Shown: positions 24,433-33,165, counted from the first letter of the stretch. The stretch: 64,000 nucleotides of DNA from Pedosphaera parvula Ellin514 (GCF_000172555.1 NZ_ABOX02000006.1:62001-126000); one strand, 5' to 3'. Program-made: numbers and translations. Notes: generated from the sequence alone by a model not told the origin.

Positions 24433-25864
24433 ATGGGCACAAATGCTGGCCGATGTGGATTGGGAAGCGGTTCCCGTCGTGATCCGCAAGGTGAGCACCA
24501 CTGTCAGCAATCCCACTGCCGACGATTGCGCCATCATTTTCTCAGGCTCGATTGATTCCGTGAAAGTCACCAACGCATTATTGACGTTCACCGTCAGCAA
24601 TGATTTCGGCACTTTCAACGTCCTCGCCCCTCGTGAGAACATGCACGCCAACTGCCGGTTCAACTGGGGCGATGATCAATGCACCATGATCCGATTTCTT
24701 TCCCCCAATTATAAAACCAAAACGGTTGGCTCCGGATCGACCACCGCAAATGTCAAAAGTTCCGGCCTTACCGAGGACACCGGCACCTCCGGCAGCTATG
24801 GCACCGATCTGGTGGCCGCTCGCCCGGACGCTTCGTTTACTGCCTCATCATTTGATACCGCCTGGGCGGGCGTCCCTGTTGATTGGACGATCTTTCCTGC
24901 CACTCCCTTTAATACGGCATTTTCCTATTTTGGCTTCTCCAGCGGCAGCCATTCCTTGGGAGTCGGCCAACAGGTAAAGTTCAATATCACCGGAGTACCT
25001 GGCGATGGCTCGGCGATGCCGGGCGGTCTGACGGCCAATGTTTACTACTATGTTGTGAAAACTCAATATGGCTATTACCAGATTTCAGCTACCTCGGGAG
25101 GAACTGCCATACTGGTCAGCAGCACCGGTAACCTGGTCACTGCCACGGCTCAAAGCGGCTTCGGCCCCGAACAGGTAAAGTCTGGCAATCCCGGATTCTG
25201 GCGGCTCTCGCCCGCGGCCGGCGATTGGGGCGCCAACATCCAGGGTTACTGGCAGCTTCCGGACACCATGAACGGGCGCAGAAGTCCTTTGCTCACGCCT
25301 TACATCCAGATTGATTTCGGCACCACACCAGTTTCGCCCAAATTGTGGCAGCTTCAAGGCCGTAGTGATTCAGATCGCGAGGAACTGCCGCGCCTCATCT
25401 TCTTTTATTCCAACAGCTCCAGTGACTTCAGCACTGGCGCCGTCTTCGAAGGCTACTTTGAAATGCCACCCGGCATTGGTCAGCTCTATGACGTGCTCCT
25501 GCCCATTGCCAGCACCGCCCGTTACTGGCGGATTTGCGTGCGCACTCGCTGGTCGGACACGCAACGTTTCTCACTCTTCAAGCAGGTTTCCGCCTACGCC
25601 GGTTCACGCCACTATTGGCAGGACGGCCAGATCACTTTTGCCGGCAACACCACCACCGCCGGCCTGCGTAATGTCAGCCGGGCAGTGCGTGAGAGCTACC
25701 TGGGTGAACTCATCTGCGCGCCGTTGCCCATCGCTCCGGTGAGTGGCGATACCTTCATCATCGAACGCGGCTGTGCCCGAACATTCAACGCCTGTGCCGC
25801 GCGCGGCAACTGGGAAAACTTCGGCGGCTTCGACTCCATGCCCTTTGAAACCGTCATTCGCTAA
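24419..25864 (+). CDS. DUF2163/BR0599-like tail hub protein, main part
   Basis: 481 residues from ATG 24419. Early motifs (VPVVIRKVSTTVSN; GSIDSVKVTNALLTFTVSNDFGTFNVLAPRENMHANCRFNWGDDQC) and the C-terminal RGCARTFNACAARGNWENFGGFDSMPF match DUF2163-type hub proteins. Their cysteine cluster binds metal in gene transfer agent g13. Between these lies an inserted discoidin-like beta domain (about 115-400). In GTAs this protein follows DUF2460 and precedes the NlpC/P60 peptidase, exactly the order here. The frame relation to the upstream 101-residue piece is +1. Confidence 0.72.
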   Translation: MFPSEWAQMLADVDWEAVPVVIRKVSTTVSNPTADDCAIIFSGSIDSVKVTNALLTFTVSNDFGTFNVLAPRENMHANCRFNWGDDQCTMIRFLSPNYKTKTVGSGSTTANVKSSGLTEDTGTSGSYGTDLVAARPDASFTASSFDTAWAGVPVDWTIFPATPFNTAFSYFGFSSGSHSLGVGQQVKFNITGVPGDGSAMPGGLTANVYYYVVKTQYGYYQISATSGGTAILVSSTGNLVTATAQSGFGPEQVKSGNPGFWRLSPAAGDWGANIQGYWQLPDTMNGRRSPLLTPYIQIDFGTTPVSPKLWQLQGRSDSDREELPRLIFFYSNSSSDFSTGAVFEGYFEMPPGIGQLYDVLLPIASTARYWRICVRTRWSDTQRFSLFKQVSAYAGSRHYWQDGQITFAGNTTTAGLRNVSRAVRESYLGELICAPLPIAPVSGDTFIIERGCARTFNACAARGNWENFGGFDSMPFETVIR

Positions 25865-25998
25865 CCACAAATGCACTCAGATGCACACGGATAAAAACAA
25901 AAGCGACTGCAAGATCACGCGACCGTATGTTGTCCACCCTTCAGGGTGTCCCGGTCCCATCTGTGTTCATCCGCGTCCATCTGCGGTTAAAAAAATTT

Positions 25999-28104
25999 AT
26001 GCAACTCATCGACAAAACCTATTGCGGCCTTCCCTGGAAGGATGGCGGGCGCTCACGTTCCGGCCTCGATTGCGCCGGCCTCGCCCAGCTCTGGCTCACG
26101 GAACAAATGGGCCTCAACTTCACCGTGCCACCCACCGGCCCGGAACCGGATGCGGAAAAGCTGTTTAATCCCATTTATAAAGCGGGTGCCTTGGAACGCG
26201 GTGACGTCGTTTTTTTCCGTGTCGGCAAATCGGGCCGGGTCTGCCACGTGGCCACTTACCTGGGAGACAATCGTTACCTGCATATCTTGAAGGGCTCGGT
26301 TTCACGCATGGAGACTGGCACCACCCTTATGGAGCGAATCGGATTGAAAGTTGCCGGTGCCATCAGCGCCAGGGATGCCGAAACTCTCTGTCTGGCTTTA
26401 CGAGATAAACATTTGGGTGACCCTATCGACTGGGTAATAGTCGCGTTGTTGGTGATCTCCATAGCACTTTCAGCAGCTTCCGCCTTTTTGTTGCGTCCCA
26501 AGCTCGGCCAGCTCCGCAACCAAACCGGCCGTTATGGTTTCGATTCTCTCTTCACTCAATCCACCAGCGAGCTGCCCTTGCCTGATGTCCTCGGCGCGGT
26601 CACCATTGCCGGCAATTCTCCCTTCCAGTCACTGATCGATAAAAGCCAGACTCCGACTGATACCACGCAGCAAAAAGCCAACAAGGTGGTGGTCCTCTGC
26701 TCGGGGCCGATTGAAGATATCACGGCCAATGGTGTCGTGGCCAAGATCAACGGCTTGCAATACAACAATCCTTTCTTCTACAAAGCCAATCCGGATCGTG
26801 GATTATACCAGAACCCGATTCAGGACAAAACCAATGCTGTCAGCGGCACGATTGGCGCAGATCTCAATCGCCCCAGCTTCACCAACTATTTCGGGCAACA
26901 TGACATCGCCATCGCTCACGATGTGCGCGCCCATTTCGACCGTGGATTCCCGGTCTATGGCTTCTCCGGTTCCGCTTACATGGTGTTTCGCCTCATTGAT
27001 TCCACCAAGTTCCCCAGCTTCAATTTGAATGTCACCGTCAAAGGCAGGCAGTTTCGAAAATTTGACGCCAATGGTTTCACGGTCACCACAGTTACCGGCG
27101 AATCTCTCACCGGCGCTGATGGCAGCAAAGTGCGTTTCAAGCTCGCCCATTGGGACATCAAGGATGTGAGCAATTTGACGGTGAACGGCACCGCTTACAG
27201 CCAGATCAGCGCCACCAGCCAGACCGGCAATGTTTATCAGTTGAACAAAACCAAGGGCTTCGTGGAATTCATCACCGCCCCGGCCAGCTCCGCCACCATC
27301 AGCATCACCTACACCTGTTACCCGCGTGTCTGGTCTGCGAACCCGGCCGTCCATCTCGTTTATCTGCTCACGGAAAAACTGCGTGGCAAAGGCTTTGATG
27401 AATCGAAAATCAACTGGCCCGCTGCGGATGCCCTGCAGGATTATTGCGATGCCTCCGTTACCTGGGTCAATTCCAGCGGCACCTATACCAGGCCACGCTA
27501 CCAATGCAATTACATCCTCGATTCCAAAAAGCCTATCCAGGATCACATCCGCGCCGTGTTGGATTCCTGCTATGCTTATCTCTTTCTCGGCCAGGGCAAA
27601 TTCGTCATGAAAGCCCGCAAGGCGGAAACCAGCGTCATGGACTTCGACGAATCCAACATCCTTGCCGACAGCTTCAGCAGCGAGAAGATTGACCGTTCAG
27701 GCCGCTGCAACCGCATCCACGTCTTCTTCCACAGCGCCGATACTCTCAACGCCGAAACCGAAATCATCCGCGATGATATCAATGACCAGCAGTCTCGCGC
27801 CGATAGAGTGGGGGACAACGGTATCGTCGAAGAAACCCTCCGCGTCCCGGCTGTCACCGACCAACCCCAGGCCGAACGTTTCGGTGAACAAATCCTGCGC
27901 GAAGAAGTAAACACCCGCTGGACCTGCGAATTCAAAACCAACATCAAAGGCCTCGCCCTCGAACCCGGCGACGTCATCACCGTCACCCACAGCAGCCAAC
28001 CCGCCTGGAATCAGAAATTATTCCGCATCGAAGAATTCACCTACGACGACCAGGACCGCTGCACCCTCAGCTGCTCCGAATACTTCGACGGCGCCTACAT
28101 CTAA
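25999..28104 (+). CDS. Fused NlpC/P60 peptidase and TipJ-like tail tip protein
   Basis: 702 residues from ATG 25999. Residues 1-130 are an NlpC/P60 cysteine peptidase with C25 (SGLDCAGL), H83 (RVCHVATYL) and H95 (RYLHILKG), which would cut peptidoglycan peptides at DNA entry. A hydrophobic segment (about 144-165) follows, then a tail-tip/J-like region (LPDVLGAVTIAGNSP; PAVHLVYLLTEKLRGKGFDESKINW; CNYILDSKKPIQDHIRAVLDSCYAYLFLGQGKFVMKARKAE; LALEPGDVITVTHSS). In GTAs and lambdoid phages these are separate genes (g14/g15, K/J); here they are one polypeptide. No ribosome binding site is visible. Confidence 0.85.
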   Translation: MQLIDKTYCGLPWKDGGRSRSGLDCAGLAQLWLTEQMGLNFTVPPTGPEPDAEKLFNPIYKAGALERGDVVFFRVGKSGRVCHVATYLGDNRYLHILKGSVSRMETGTTLMERIGLKVAGAISARDAETLCLALRDKHLGDPIDWVIVALLVISIALSAASAFLLRPKLGQLRNQTGRYGFDSLFTQSTSELPLPDVLGAVTIAGNSPFQSLIDKSQTPTDTTQQKANKVVVLCSGPIEDITANGVVAKINGLQYNNPFFYKANPDRGLYQNPIQDKTNAVSGTIGADLNRPSFTNYFGQHDIAIAHDVRAHFDRGFPVYGFSGSAYMVFRLIDSTKFPSFNLNVTVKGRQFRKFDANGFTVTTVTGESLTGADGSKVRFKLAHWDIKDVSNLTVNGTAYSQISATSQTGNVYQLNKTKGFVEFITAPASSATISITYTCYPRVWSANPAVHLVYLLTEKLRGKGFDESKINWPAADALQDYCDASVTWVNSSGTYTRPRYQCNYILDSKKPIQDHIRAVLDSCYAYLFLGQGKFVMKARKAETSVMDFDESNILADSFSSEKIDRSGRCNRIHVFFHSADTLNAETEIIRDDINDQQSRADRVGDNGIVEETLRVPAVTDQPQAERFGEQILREEVNTRWTCEFKTNIKGLALEPGDVITVTHSSQPAWNQKLFRIEEFTYDDQDRCTLSCSEYFDGAYI

Positions 28105-28550
28105 CCATGGTAGCCATTCCAACCAACCATCAATCCCTCACGCCAACTCGCGTACGCGACCCACGATTCCAATTCAATCCGCGACCATCAATATGGCGTA
28201 GGAGTCGAGGTAACGAGACTCAAATCTTCCTTCCGCGATCCCATCCGCGTACGCGGTCCAAGATGCAAGTCCTCGCGCCAGCCATCAATTATCGGGTAGG
28301 GAACGCGCTGCGCCGCTTCCGTGACCTCCCTCGCGCTCCAATCCAATTCATCGTGCTTACCGCGTAGGCGATCTGCGATGCAGGCTTTCCAGGTAGGGCC
28401 CGGTGCCAGTCTGGAAGGACCCGGAATTCTAACCCCGTCGGTAGTTGTGCTCAGCCCATCGAGCTTATCCGCGGACGCGGTCCATCATACAATCCCACCG
28501 CCAGGCAACAATACTCTGCGTTGGTAGATATGTTGCTGCGCGATCCAGTA
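28105..28550. repeat. Repeat-dense stretch at the right end of the phage cluster
   Basis: Tandem pieces of several dispersed repeats: CGCGTACGCGACCCA (about 28150), GTAACGAGACTCAAAT (about 28210), GGTAGGGAACGCGCTGCGCCGCTTCCG (in outline, 28294-28380) and CCAGGTAGGG...CCCATCGAGCTTATCCGCGGACGCG (28389-28480). Related blocks occur at 35.9-36.6 kb. No gene is supported. Confidence 0.75.
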
Positions 28551-28901
28551 TTAGTCGGTGGGTGCGTGAGTTTCCTCTCCAGCGCGATCGCCATTTTCAT
28601 TGTATTGATTGGAACTACATAAATGCAGGTATATGCCCAGAGGCTTGTGCAACGCCGTGTGGTCATATGCCCATCCAAACGGTTTGTAAAACGCGATTAC
28701 CGGTTCACAGTTTGTGATACTTAAAACACCTCTTCCGTCCAACATAGCGATAGGTCCGGCGCTTAAAAAATAAATAAAAAGTGTGGCGAACGGCCACCAA
28801 ATAAAGCGCCTCCAGCCAAATATTCGTTTACTGAAGGCAGGGGCTTTATGCTCATGTTCACTCCCCTTCGACATCAAAGAACCCGCCTCAACCTTGTTCA
28901 T
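28551..28901 (-). CDS. Small membrane protein
   Basis: 116 residues from the ATG whose complement is at 28899-28901. A hydrophobic stretch (RFIWWPFATLFIYFLSAGPIAML) makes one membrane span; the rest (EPVIAFYKPFGWAYDHTALHKPLGIYLHLC) is soluble and has a pattern I associate with small Verrucomicrobial proteins, though no family name is certain. It follows the gene at 28951-29445 on the same strand. Its first codons and leader are duplicated near 30478. Confidence 0.55.
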   Translation of the reverse strand: MNKVEAGSLMSKGSEHEHKAPAFSKRIFGWRRFIWWPFATLFIYFLSAGPIAMLDGRGVLSITNCEPVIAFYKPFGWAYDHTALHKPLGIYLHLCSSNQYNENGDRAGEETHAPTD

Positions 28902-28950
28902 ATTTCGGAGGATGAATCTCTCCTTCCGCAAAATAAAGCTGAAATTCCAA

Positions 28951-29445
28951 TCAAGCGATTGCTTCTTTCTTCTGCGTCCCGGCAAAGATGCGCAGGACTG
29001 CCAATGCCACTGTCGCAAAGGACCAGAGGACGATGCTTTCGTAGGAGAACCAGTGCTCGCCGAGCTTTTCTGCATCCATATTGAAGTGATAGTGTTGAAA
29101 CTCGCGCGTGAGAAAGAACCAGCCAAGTCCGCCACCGAAAAGGAAACCAAAAATGGCTAGCCCAAATAGCACAATGACAGCAGGTAGACGCGGCATGCGG
29201 AAGTATGTGAACGTAGTCACACCAACGAGAATCACCACGCCTAACAGCAGCAGGAACGGCAGCCGAACCGGCGGCCACAATGTATTGGTCAAAACGGAAG
29301 ACCAGGATACCGGTACTGTATAGTTTGAGGTCGTTCCAGTTATTGAGGCCGCTTGAAACAGAAGGGTGCCCAAAACGAGGACGAGTGTGGAGAAGCCAAT
29401 CATGGCCAGTGAGGCGAAGCGAATGAATGAGCTCAGTGTGCGCAT
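28951..29445 (-). CDS. Polytopic membrane protein of unknown function
   Basis: 164 residues from an ATG at 29445; a TTG at 29505 would add 20 residues. About four hydrophobic segments (MIGFSTLVLVLGTLLF; LPFLLLLGVVILVGVTTF; LPAVIVLFGLAIFGFLFGGGLGWFFL; SIVLWSFATVALAVLRIFAG) indicate an inner-membrane protein. No motif points to transport or enzyme function. Probably co-transcribed with the small membrane gene 49 nt downstream. Confidence 0.6.
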   Translation of the reverse strand: MRTLSSFIRFASLAMIGFSTLVLVLGTLLFQAASITGTTSNYTVPVSWSSVLTNTLWPPVRLPFLLLLGVVILVGVTTFTYFRMPRLPAVIVLFGLAIFGFLFGGGLGWFFLTREFQHYHFNMDAEKLGEHWFSYESIVLWSFATVALAVLRIFAGTQKKEAIA

Positions 29446-29505
29446 GCTGGTTAGATGTTTTGATGCTGGATTAAAGTCTTCCTTTCCATAAACCAAACGG
29501 AACAA

Positions 29506-29848
29506 AAATCGGAAACAGTCTTTCAGGTCGCTCGCTAAAAATAGTGAGGCTTAAGGAGTCACCTTTCAAGCCATTCGTTATTTCTTTTTTGGAGAAAAGG
29601 GTCGAACCAGGGTCGGTCCAATTTGTTTACACACATCAGCCCAATCGGCTCTTGCATGATGCTCTCTTGAAACATCATCCAATTCCATCCTTAAACCGCG
29701 CTTCATCGGCTCACAAATGACCTGCCATCAAATTTCCCGATTTTCCCGTTTCTGCCATTTATTCTTTCCCGATCTGCCATTTTTTGCGCCTTTATACAGC
29801 CGCTATTTGAACATCTGCTCGTTTAGCATCGTCGTTACTCCGTAACTA
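29506..29848. other. Gene-free spacer
   Basis: No credible coding frame. It contains a degenerate near-repeat of TTTCCCGATTTTCCCG and CTTTCCCGATCTGCC words near 29735-29790, and otherwise nothing I can name. Confidence 0.5.
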
Positions 29849-30346
29849 TTATCCGCACCGTAAGTCCTCTTTTCGAAACGGAAACCAATACGCACCTTCT
29901 GAAAACTTCACGTATCCGCTTGGGCGTTCGATTTCCTCCCAAAGATGCTGATCGAGAACCAAGCCCCCAAAAGGCTCATGGGCCGGCCCCTTCGCTTCTA
30001 CCAACTCAGAATATGTATCAAATGGTATCACCTCGAAGCCCACAACTGCATAGCGGAAGGCGGGAGCAGTCTTAAGACGTTCATATAGGCCTTCAACAAC
30101 CTCAAATACCTGATTTTGTGATTTAATGACATTATCTTCCCTCCCGGTTTGACTTACGCCAGAGGGTACCACAATACACCACCAGTTGCCTTCGCTATCT
30201 TGCCAAACTTCAAATTGACACACGGTCGATAGTTCTTTGCTTGCTGCCAACAGAACTATCCGGAAACCATCAAAATGATTTCCGAAGACCTCTGCCGCCT
30301 CCCTTTCTGAACCGCATTCAGCGGCGAGTTCGAAGAAGTATGCCAT
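29849..30346 (-). CDS. Orphan soluble protein, unknown function
   Basis: 165 residues, soluble and acidic. Segments such as FEVWQDSEGNWWCIVVPSG and YVKFSEGAYWFPFRKEDLRCG look like a compact alpha/beta fold. I recognise no family. Gene size, isolation and neighbourhood (other small orphan genes, IS fragments, repeats) resemble immunity-type genes of polymorphic toxin systems, but there is no toxin next to it, so this is only a suggestion. Confidence 0.55.
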   Translation of the reverse strand: MAYFFELAAECGSEREAAEVFGNHFDGFRIVLLAASKELSTVCQFEVWQDSEGNWWCIVVPSGVSQTGREDNVIKSQNQVFEVVEGLYERLKTAPAFRYAVVGFEVIPFDTYSELVEAKGPAHEPFGGLVLDQHLWEEIERPSGYVKFSEGAYWFPFRKEDLRCG

Positions 30347-30625
30347 ATTCCTGCTATTGTGACCCCTTTTCCAAAAAGGTCGGGTTGCAACGGATTAAAG
30401 AGGTCGTAAAAGATCGGACCAAATTAATTATACTCATAATCAGGCCTCTTCGACGTGAGGGGAAACCACCTCAACCTTGTTCATATTGCGAAGAATGAAT
30501 CTCTCCTGCCGCCAGGTAAAGCTGAAACTTCAATTCCTCTTTAGCCACTGCCCCAACTCGCGTACGCGACCCACCACTCTAATCCAATCCGCGACCATCC
30601 AATCTCGCGTAGCAGGTAATTTGAA

Positions 30626-30711
30626 AAGCGGACGACCTGAGTTTCTGGTAGCATTGGGTTGTTGTTCAAAAACAAACCGGCTGCACCATCAACCCCAAAA
30701 ATCGTCCGCTT
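30626..30711 (+). ncRNA. Structured leader of the IS110 fragment
   Basis: AAGCGGACGA (30626-30635) pairs perfectly with TCGTCCGCTT (30702-30711), which ends directly at the start codon. An inner TTGGGTTG can pair with CAACCC-CAA. This may be part of a bridge RNA or a translation-blocking leader belonging to the truncated IS110 element. Confidence 0.4.
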
Positions 30712-31050
30712 ATGAAAACAGAGAACGAGAAAAGCATAGCGTGGCTGGGCCTGGATGCCCATGCCCATTTTTGTGTTTTGGCCTGGATGGATGACGCAGG
30801 TGAGCGCCGCGCTCACTGGCGCTTTCCCACCACCGAAAGCGAGTTGTGCCAACACTTGAAGGCCATTCCTGCCACCACCCGACAGCTGGCCCTGGAGGAA
30901 TGCGGGCTTGGCCGCTGGCTGGCCCAGGTGGCCCGGCCGCACGTCGCCGAGGTCCTCGTGTGTGATCCGCGCCAAAACCACCTCATCAGCCGCCACCACC
31001 ACAAGTGCGATGAGGAGGACAGCTACACGCTGGCCCGCGAGGTAACGCGA
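30712..31050 (+). pseudogene. IS110-family transposase, N-terminal fragment
   Basis: The first roughly 113 codons encode a DEDD domain: GLDAHAHF with the first Asp, ALEECGLGRWL with the Glu, and CDEEDSYTLA with the last acidic pair. After that the frame runs into a dispersed repeat (GTAACGCGACTCAAAT, CGCGTACGCG) and the Transposase_20 domain is absent. It differs clearly from the intact IS110 protein at 1486, so it is a separate element cut down by the repeat. Confidence 0.82.
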
Positions 31051-31224
31051 CTCAAATTTCCCTCTACGATCCCACCCGCGTACGCGGTCAACGACGCAAA
31101 TAATTTCCGCCAGGCACGTTCACTCCCGCAGCGACTCAACGTAAGTTGGTTCTAACATCAGCTTTTCATAAACCATTCCAATACGTGAACCGGAGATTGC
31201 GTATTAATAATCAGTCGGTAATAA

Positions 31225-31662
31225 ATGTCTCCTCACATGGACAAAGCAAAACGCAAACAACTCATCGAGATCGCAAAATCTCGTGGCTATACCGACATGG
31301 CTCCTCCGCGTGTTCTCGTCACGCGTCAGGAGTTTTTCGATGGCAATGACGATGACGGCTCCATCGGCTGCAACTTGATTGAACATCCCGGTATCGCCAC
31401 GTTCGACGCTGCCTTCAGACAGGTCGAGGAGATGGATCGAGTCGCTGGTGTGTATCTGGCCATCACCGAGATTGACGAAACCTATGACGGCATCTGGCCC
31501 TTCACCGACACAGCCCTAATAGTCACCCGGCTACCGGCGGCAGTTTTTGAACCATTATTCCGCCCATTGCAACCAGACGAGATTGCTTCTTCTGATGAGT
31601 CCTTCGCAAATCCGCCTGAGATTCCGGCAGGCTATCAGCTAATTCGTGCCTGGTGGGACTGA
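31225..31662 (+). CDS. Orphan soluble protein, unknown function
   Basis: 145 residues; a second possible start is ATG 31237 (MDKAKRKQ). Basic N-terminus, then an acidic alpha/beta body (RVLVTRQEFFDGNDDDGSIGCNLIEHPGIATFDAAFRQVEEMDRVAGVYLAITEIDE) ending in AGYQLIRAWWD. It reads as a real globular protein, but I do not recognise the family. It sits between an IS fragment and other orphan genes; an immunity-type or accessory role is possible, not shown. Confidence 0.6.
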   Translation: MSPHMDKAKRKQLIEIAKSRGYTDMAPPRVLVTRQEFFDGNDDDGSIGCNLIEHPGIATFDAAFRQVEEMDRVAGVYLAITEIDETYDGIWPFTDTALIVTRLPAAVFEPLFRPLQPDEIASSDESFANPPEIPAGYQLIRAWWD

Positions 31663-31834
31663 GTGGATGGTAGTGGCGATCTTCCAACACAGCCCCATAC
31701 CCCATTGCACAACTAAAACCTTCAACTACATTCGTTTAGACTTGGCTGCCCGGGTTTTTGGCTCAGCACAAGAAATGCTTAAATAAAATTGCGAATCAAG
31801 ATCGCCAGATGTCCCCAATTGGGACAATGACATT

Positions 31835-32122
31835 TTAATGGCAACCTAAGAGAGTTGACAGCACATTGGAAGCTGTGGTTATGTTAAAACCGAATAAGAG
31901 CTCAGGAACGCATATAGACGGCGCGAAAACCAGAATGGATGTTATGGCTAAAAACACCAAAAGCACCACGGTCATACTAAAAGTGTCCTCCACACCACCT
32001 TCCAAGGTGCCCGCACTCATTTCGCGTGGAGTCAATGCGCGGTTCCGGTTCTCCTCTGCGCTCGCCACTCCGGCGAACATCAAGCGTTCGCTCGATAACA
32101 CTTTCCACATCGGAGCTGCCAA
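31835..32122 (-). CDS. Doubtful small membrane ORF
   Basis: 95 residues with a hydrophobic stretch (MTVVLLVFLAITSILVFAP). The opposite strand also has a frame (31866-32141) of poorer composition. Neither has a ribosome binding site. I keep the leftward one as slightly more protein-like; it could be nothing. The rest of 31663-32156 shows no other gene. Confidence 0.25.
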   Translation of the reverse strand: MAAPMWKVLSSERLMFAGVASAEENRNRALTPREMSAGTLEGGVEDTFSMTVVLLVFLAITSILVFAPSICVPELLFGFNITTASNVLSTLLGCH

Positions 32123-32156
32123 AGTCGTTCCAGCAGCCTGATACCTTTAGGCTGGA

Positions 32157-32798
32157 ATGGGGATTTTTAGCGACGATACTGCTGAGGACATCAGTTCACT
32201 TCAGCATATAGCTCAGGCATCGGTAAACTTCTATAATTCCACACACTCCAAGCACAGTCATGCCGTGGAAGTTGATGCAGTTGAAGTGAAGGGGGATTTT
32301 GACCACATCAGCACCGTCGGAGGACGCATCCTGCGCGAATACTTCACCTCTCCCACCGCCCTCCATCGCGTCGCTGTGCTGCTGATTCTCAGTAATGCTT
32401 TCCCGGTGTTCGGTCTTAAAAGAAAGGGAAGACCATTATTAAGCCTGAACGAGCGAAAAGCTTTCCTATCCCAATTCACCTGCCTGTTCGTCCAAGCCGC
32501 GCTTTCGACCATGACCCTGGAATCAGAAGGCCAATCCTATTCCCTAAAATGGAACGGATTTCCCAACGACGAGTTTCGCGATCAATTCCTCACCTACCTC
32601 GAATGGATTGACCCCGCAAAAGTCGAAATCAAGGCCAATCAGGAGAAGGTGCAAAAAGACCACACCAAAATTCTCGCTCACCTAGTCCTCGGTGCCGCGA
32701 TGATGCTTCCCTACTGCGTCGTCCAACAACTCCAACCTCCGCCGCCAGATAATCAACTTTCATCCCACGGCAAACCACCACTCCTTCCAGGCGCTTAA
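32157..32798 (+). CDS. Hypothetical protein with C-terminal hydrophobic segment
   Basis: 213 residues. The region DDFxIS-like GDFDHISTVGGRILREYFTSPTALHRVAVLLILSNAFPVFGL is helical, and a second hydrophobic stretch (ILAHLVLGAAMMLPYCVVQQL) precedes a proline-rich end. No family recognised. It is followed within 5 nt by the SUKH-like gene, so the two are probably co-transcribed; it may be a partner of that protein. Confidence 0.55.
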   Translation: MGIFSDDTAEDISSLQHIAQASVNFYNSTHSKHSHAVEVDAVEVKGDFDHISTVGGRILREYFTSPTALHRVAVLLILSNAFPVFGLKRKGRPLLSLNERKAFLSQFTCLFVQAALSTMTLESEGQSYSLKWNGFPNDEFRDQFLTYLEWIDPAKVEIKANQEKVQKDHTKILAHLVLGAAMMLPYCVVQQLQPPPPDNQLSSHGKPPLLPGA

Positions 32799-32802
32799 TC
32801 CC

Positions 32803-33165
32803 ATGAAGGAAGAGAGCGAATACTTTGCCGCAAAAGCTGATTTGCCCGATTGGTTTGAATATCCACCGGGGTTCATAGTTTTGGTTAAACAAGGCATTGT
32901 GCATTTTGCACCATGGCGACTTGTAAACACTCAGTTTGCGTTAAATGTCTATCCGGCGCTTCGCGATAGATATAAAAGAGAGATTTTCCCGATTGCCCAT
33001 CGCGGAGGAAGTGACGATGTTGTTTGTCTTGAAAAAGGCTGCGGCGAAACCGTGAAAATTATAAATGCATATACTTCCTCTGGACATGAAAACATGGAGG
33101 AATTCGACTCATTCTGGTCGTGGTTTCGGTATGCTATTGATGATATGATCGACTTTAACAGCTAA
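32803..33165 (+). CDS. SMI1/KNR4 (SUKH)-like protein
   Basis: 120 residues. Motifs fit the SUKH superfamily: LPDWFEYPPGF early on, then IFPIAHRGGSDDVVCLE, and EEFDSFWSWFRYAIDDM at the end. Members often act as immunity proteins neutralising co-encoded nuclease or other toxins, though many are orphans. There is no toxin gene beside it here. It lies directly behind the hypothetical gene ending at 32798, suggesting an operon. Confidence 0.7.
   Translation: MKEESEYFAAKADLPDWFEYPPGFIVLVKQGIVHFAPWRLVNTQFALNVYPALRDRYKREIFPIAHRGGSDDVVCLEKGCGETVKIINAYTSSGHENMEEFDSFWSWFRYAIDDMIDFNS

Noticed and set aside
25865-25998. Spacer with CATCTGTGTTCATCCGCG and GCGGTTAAAAA words before the fused tip gene
   Set aside because: It resembles junk words seen also near 2890-2925 (GCGGTTAAAA). 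I could not show a fold or a gene, so it is not listed as a feature.
2890-28550. Phage attachment sites
   Set aside because: I looked for direct repeats near both ends of the cluster. The shared words are dispersed repeats or simple CAAC runs, with no integrase to support att sites.
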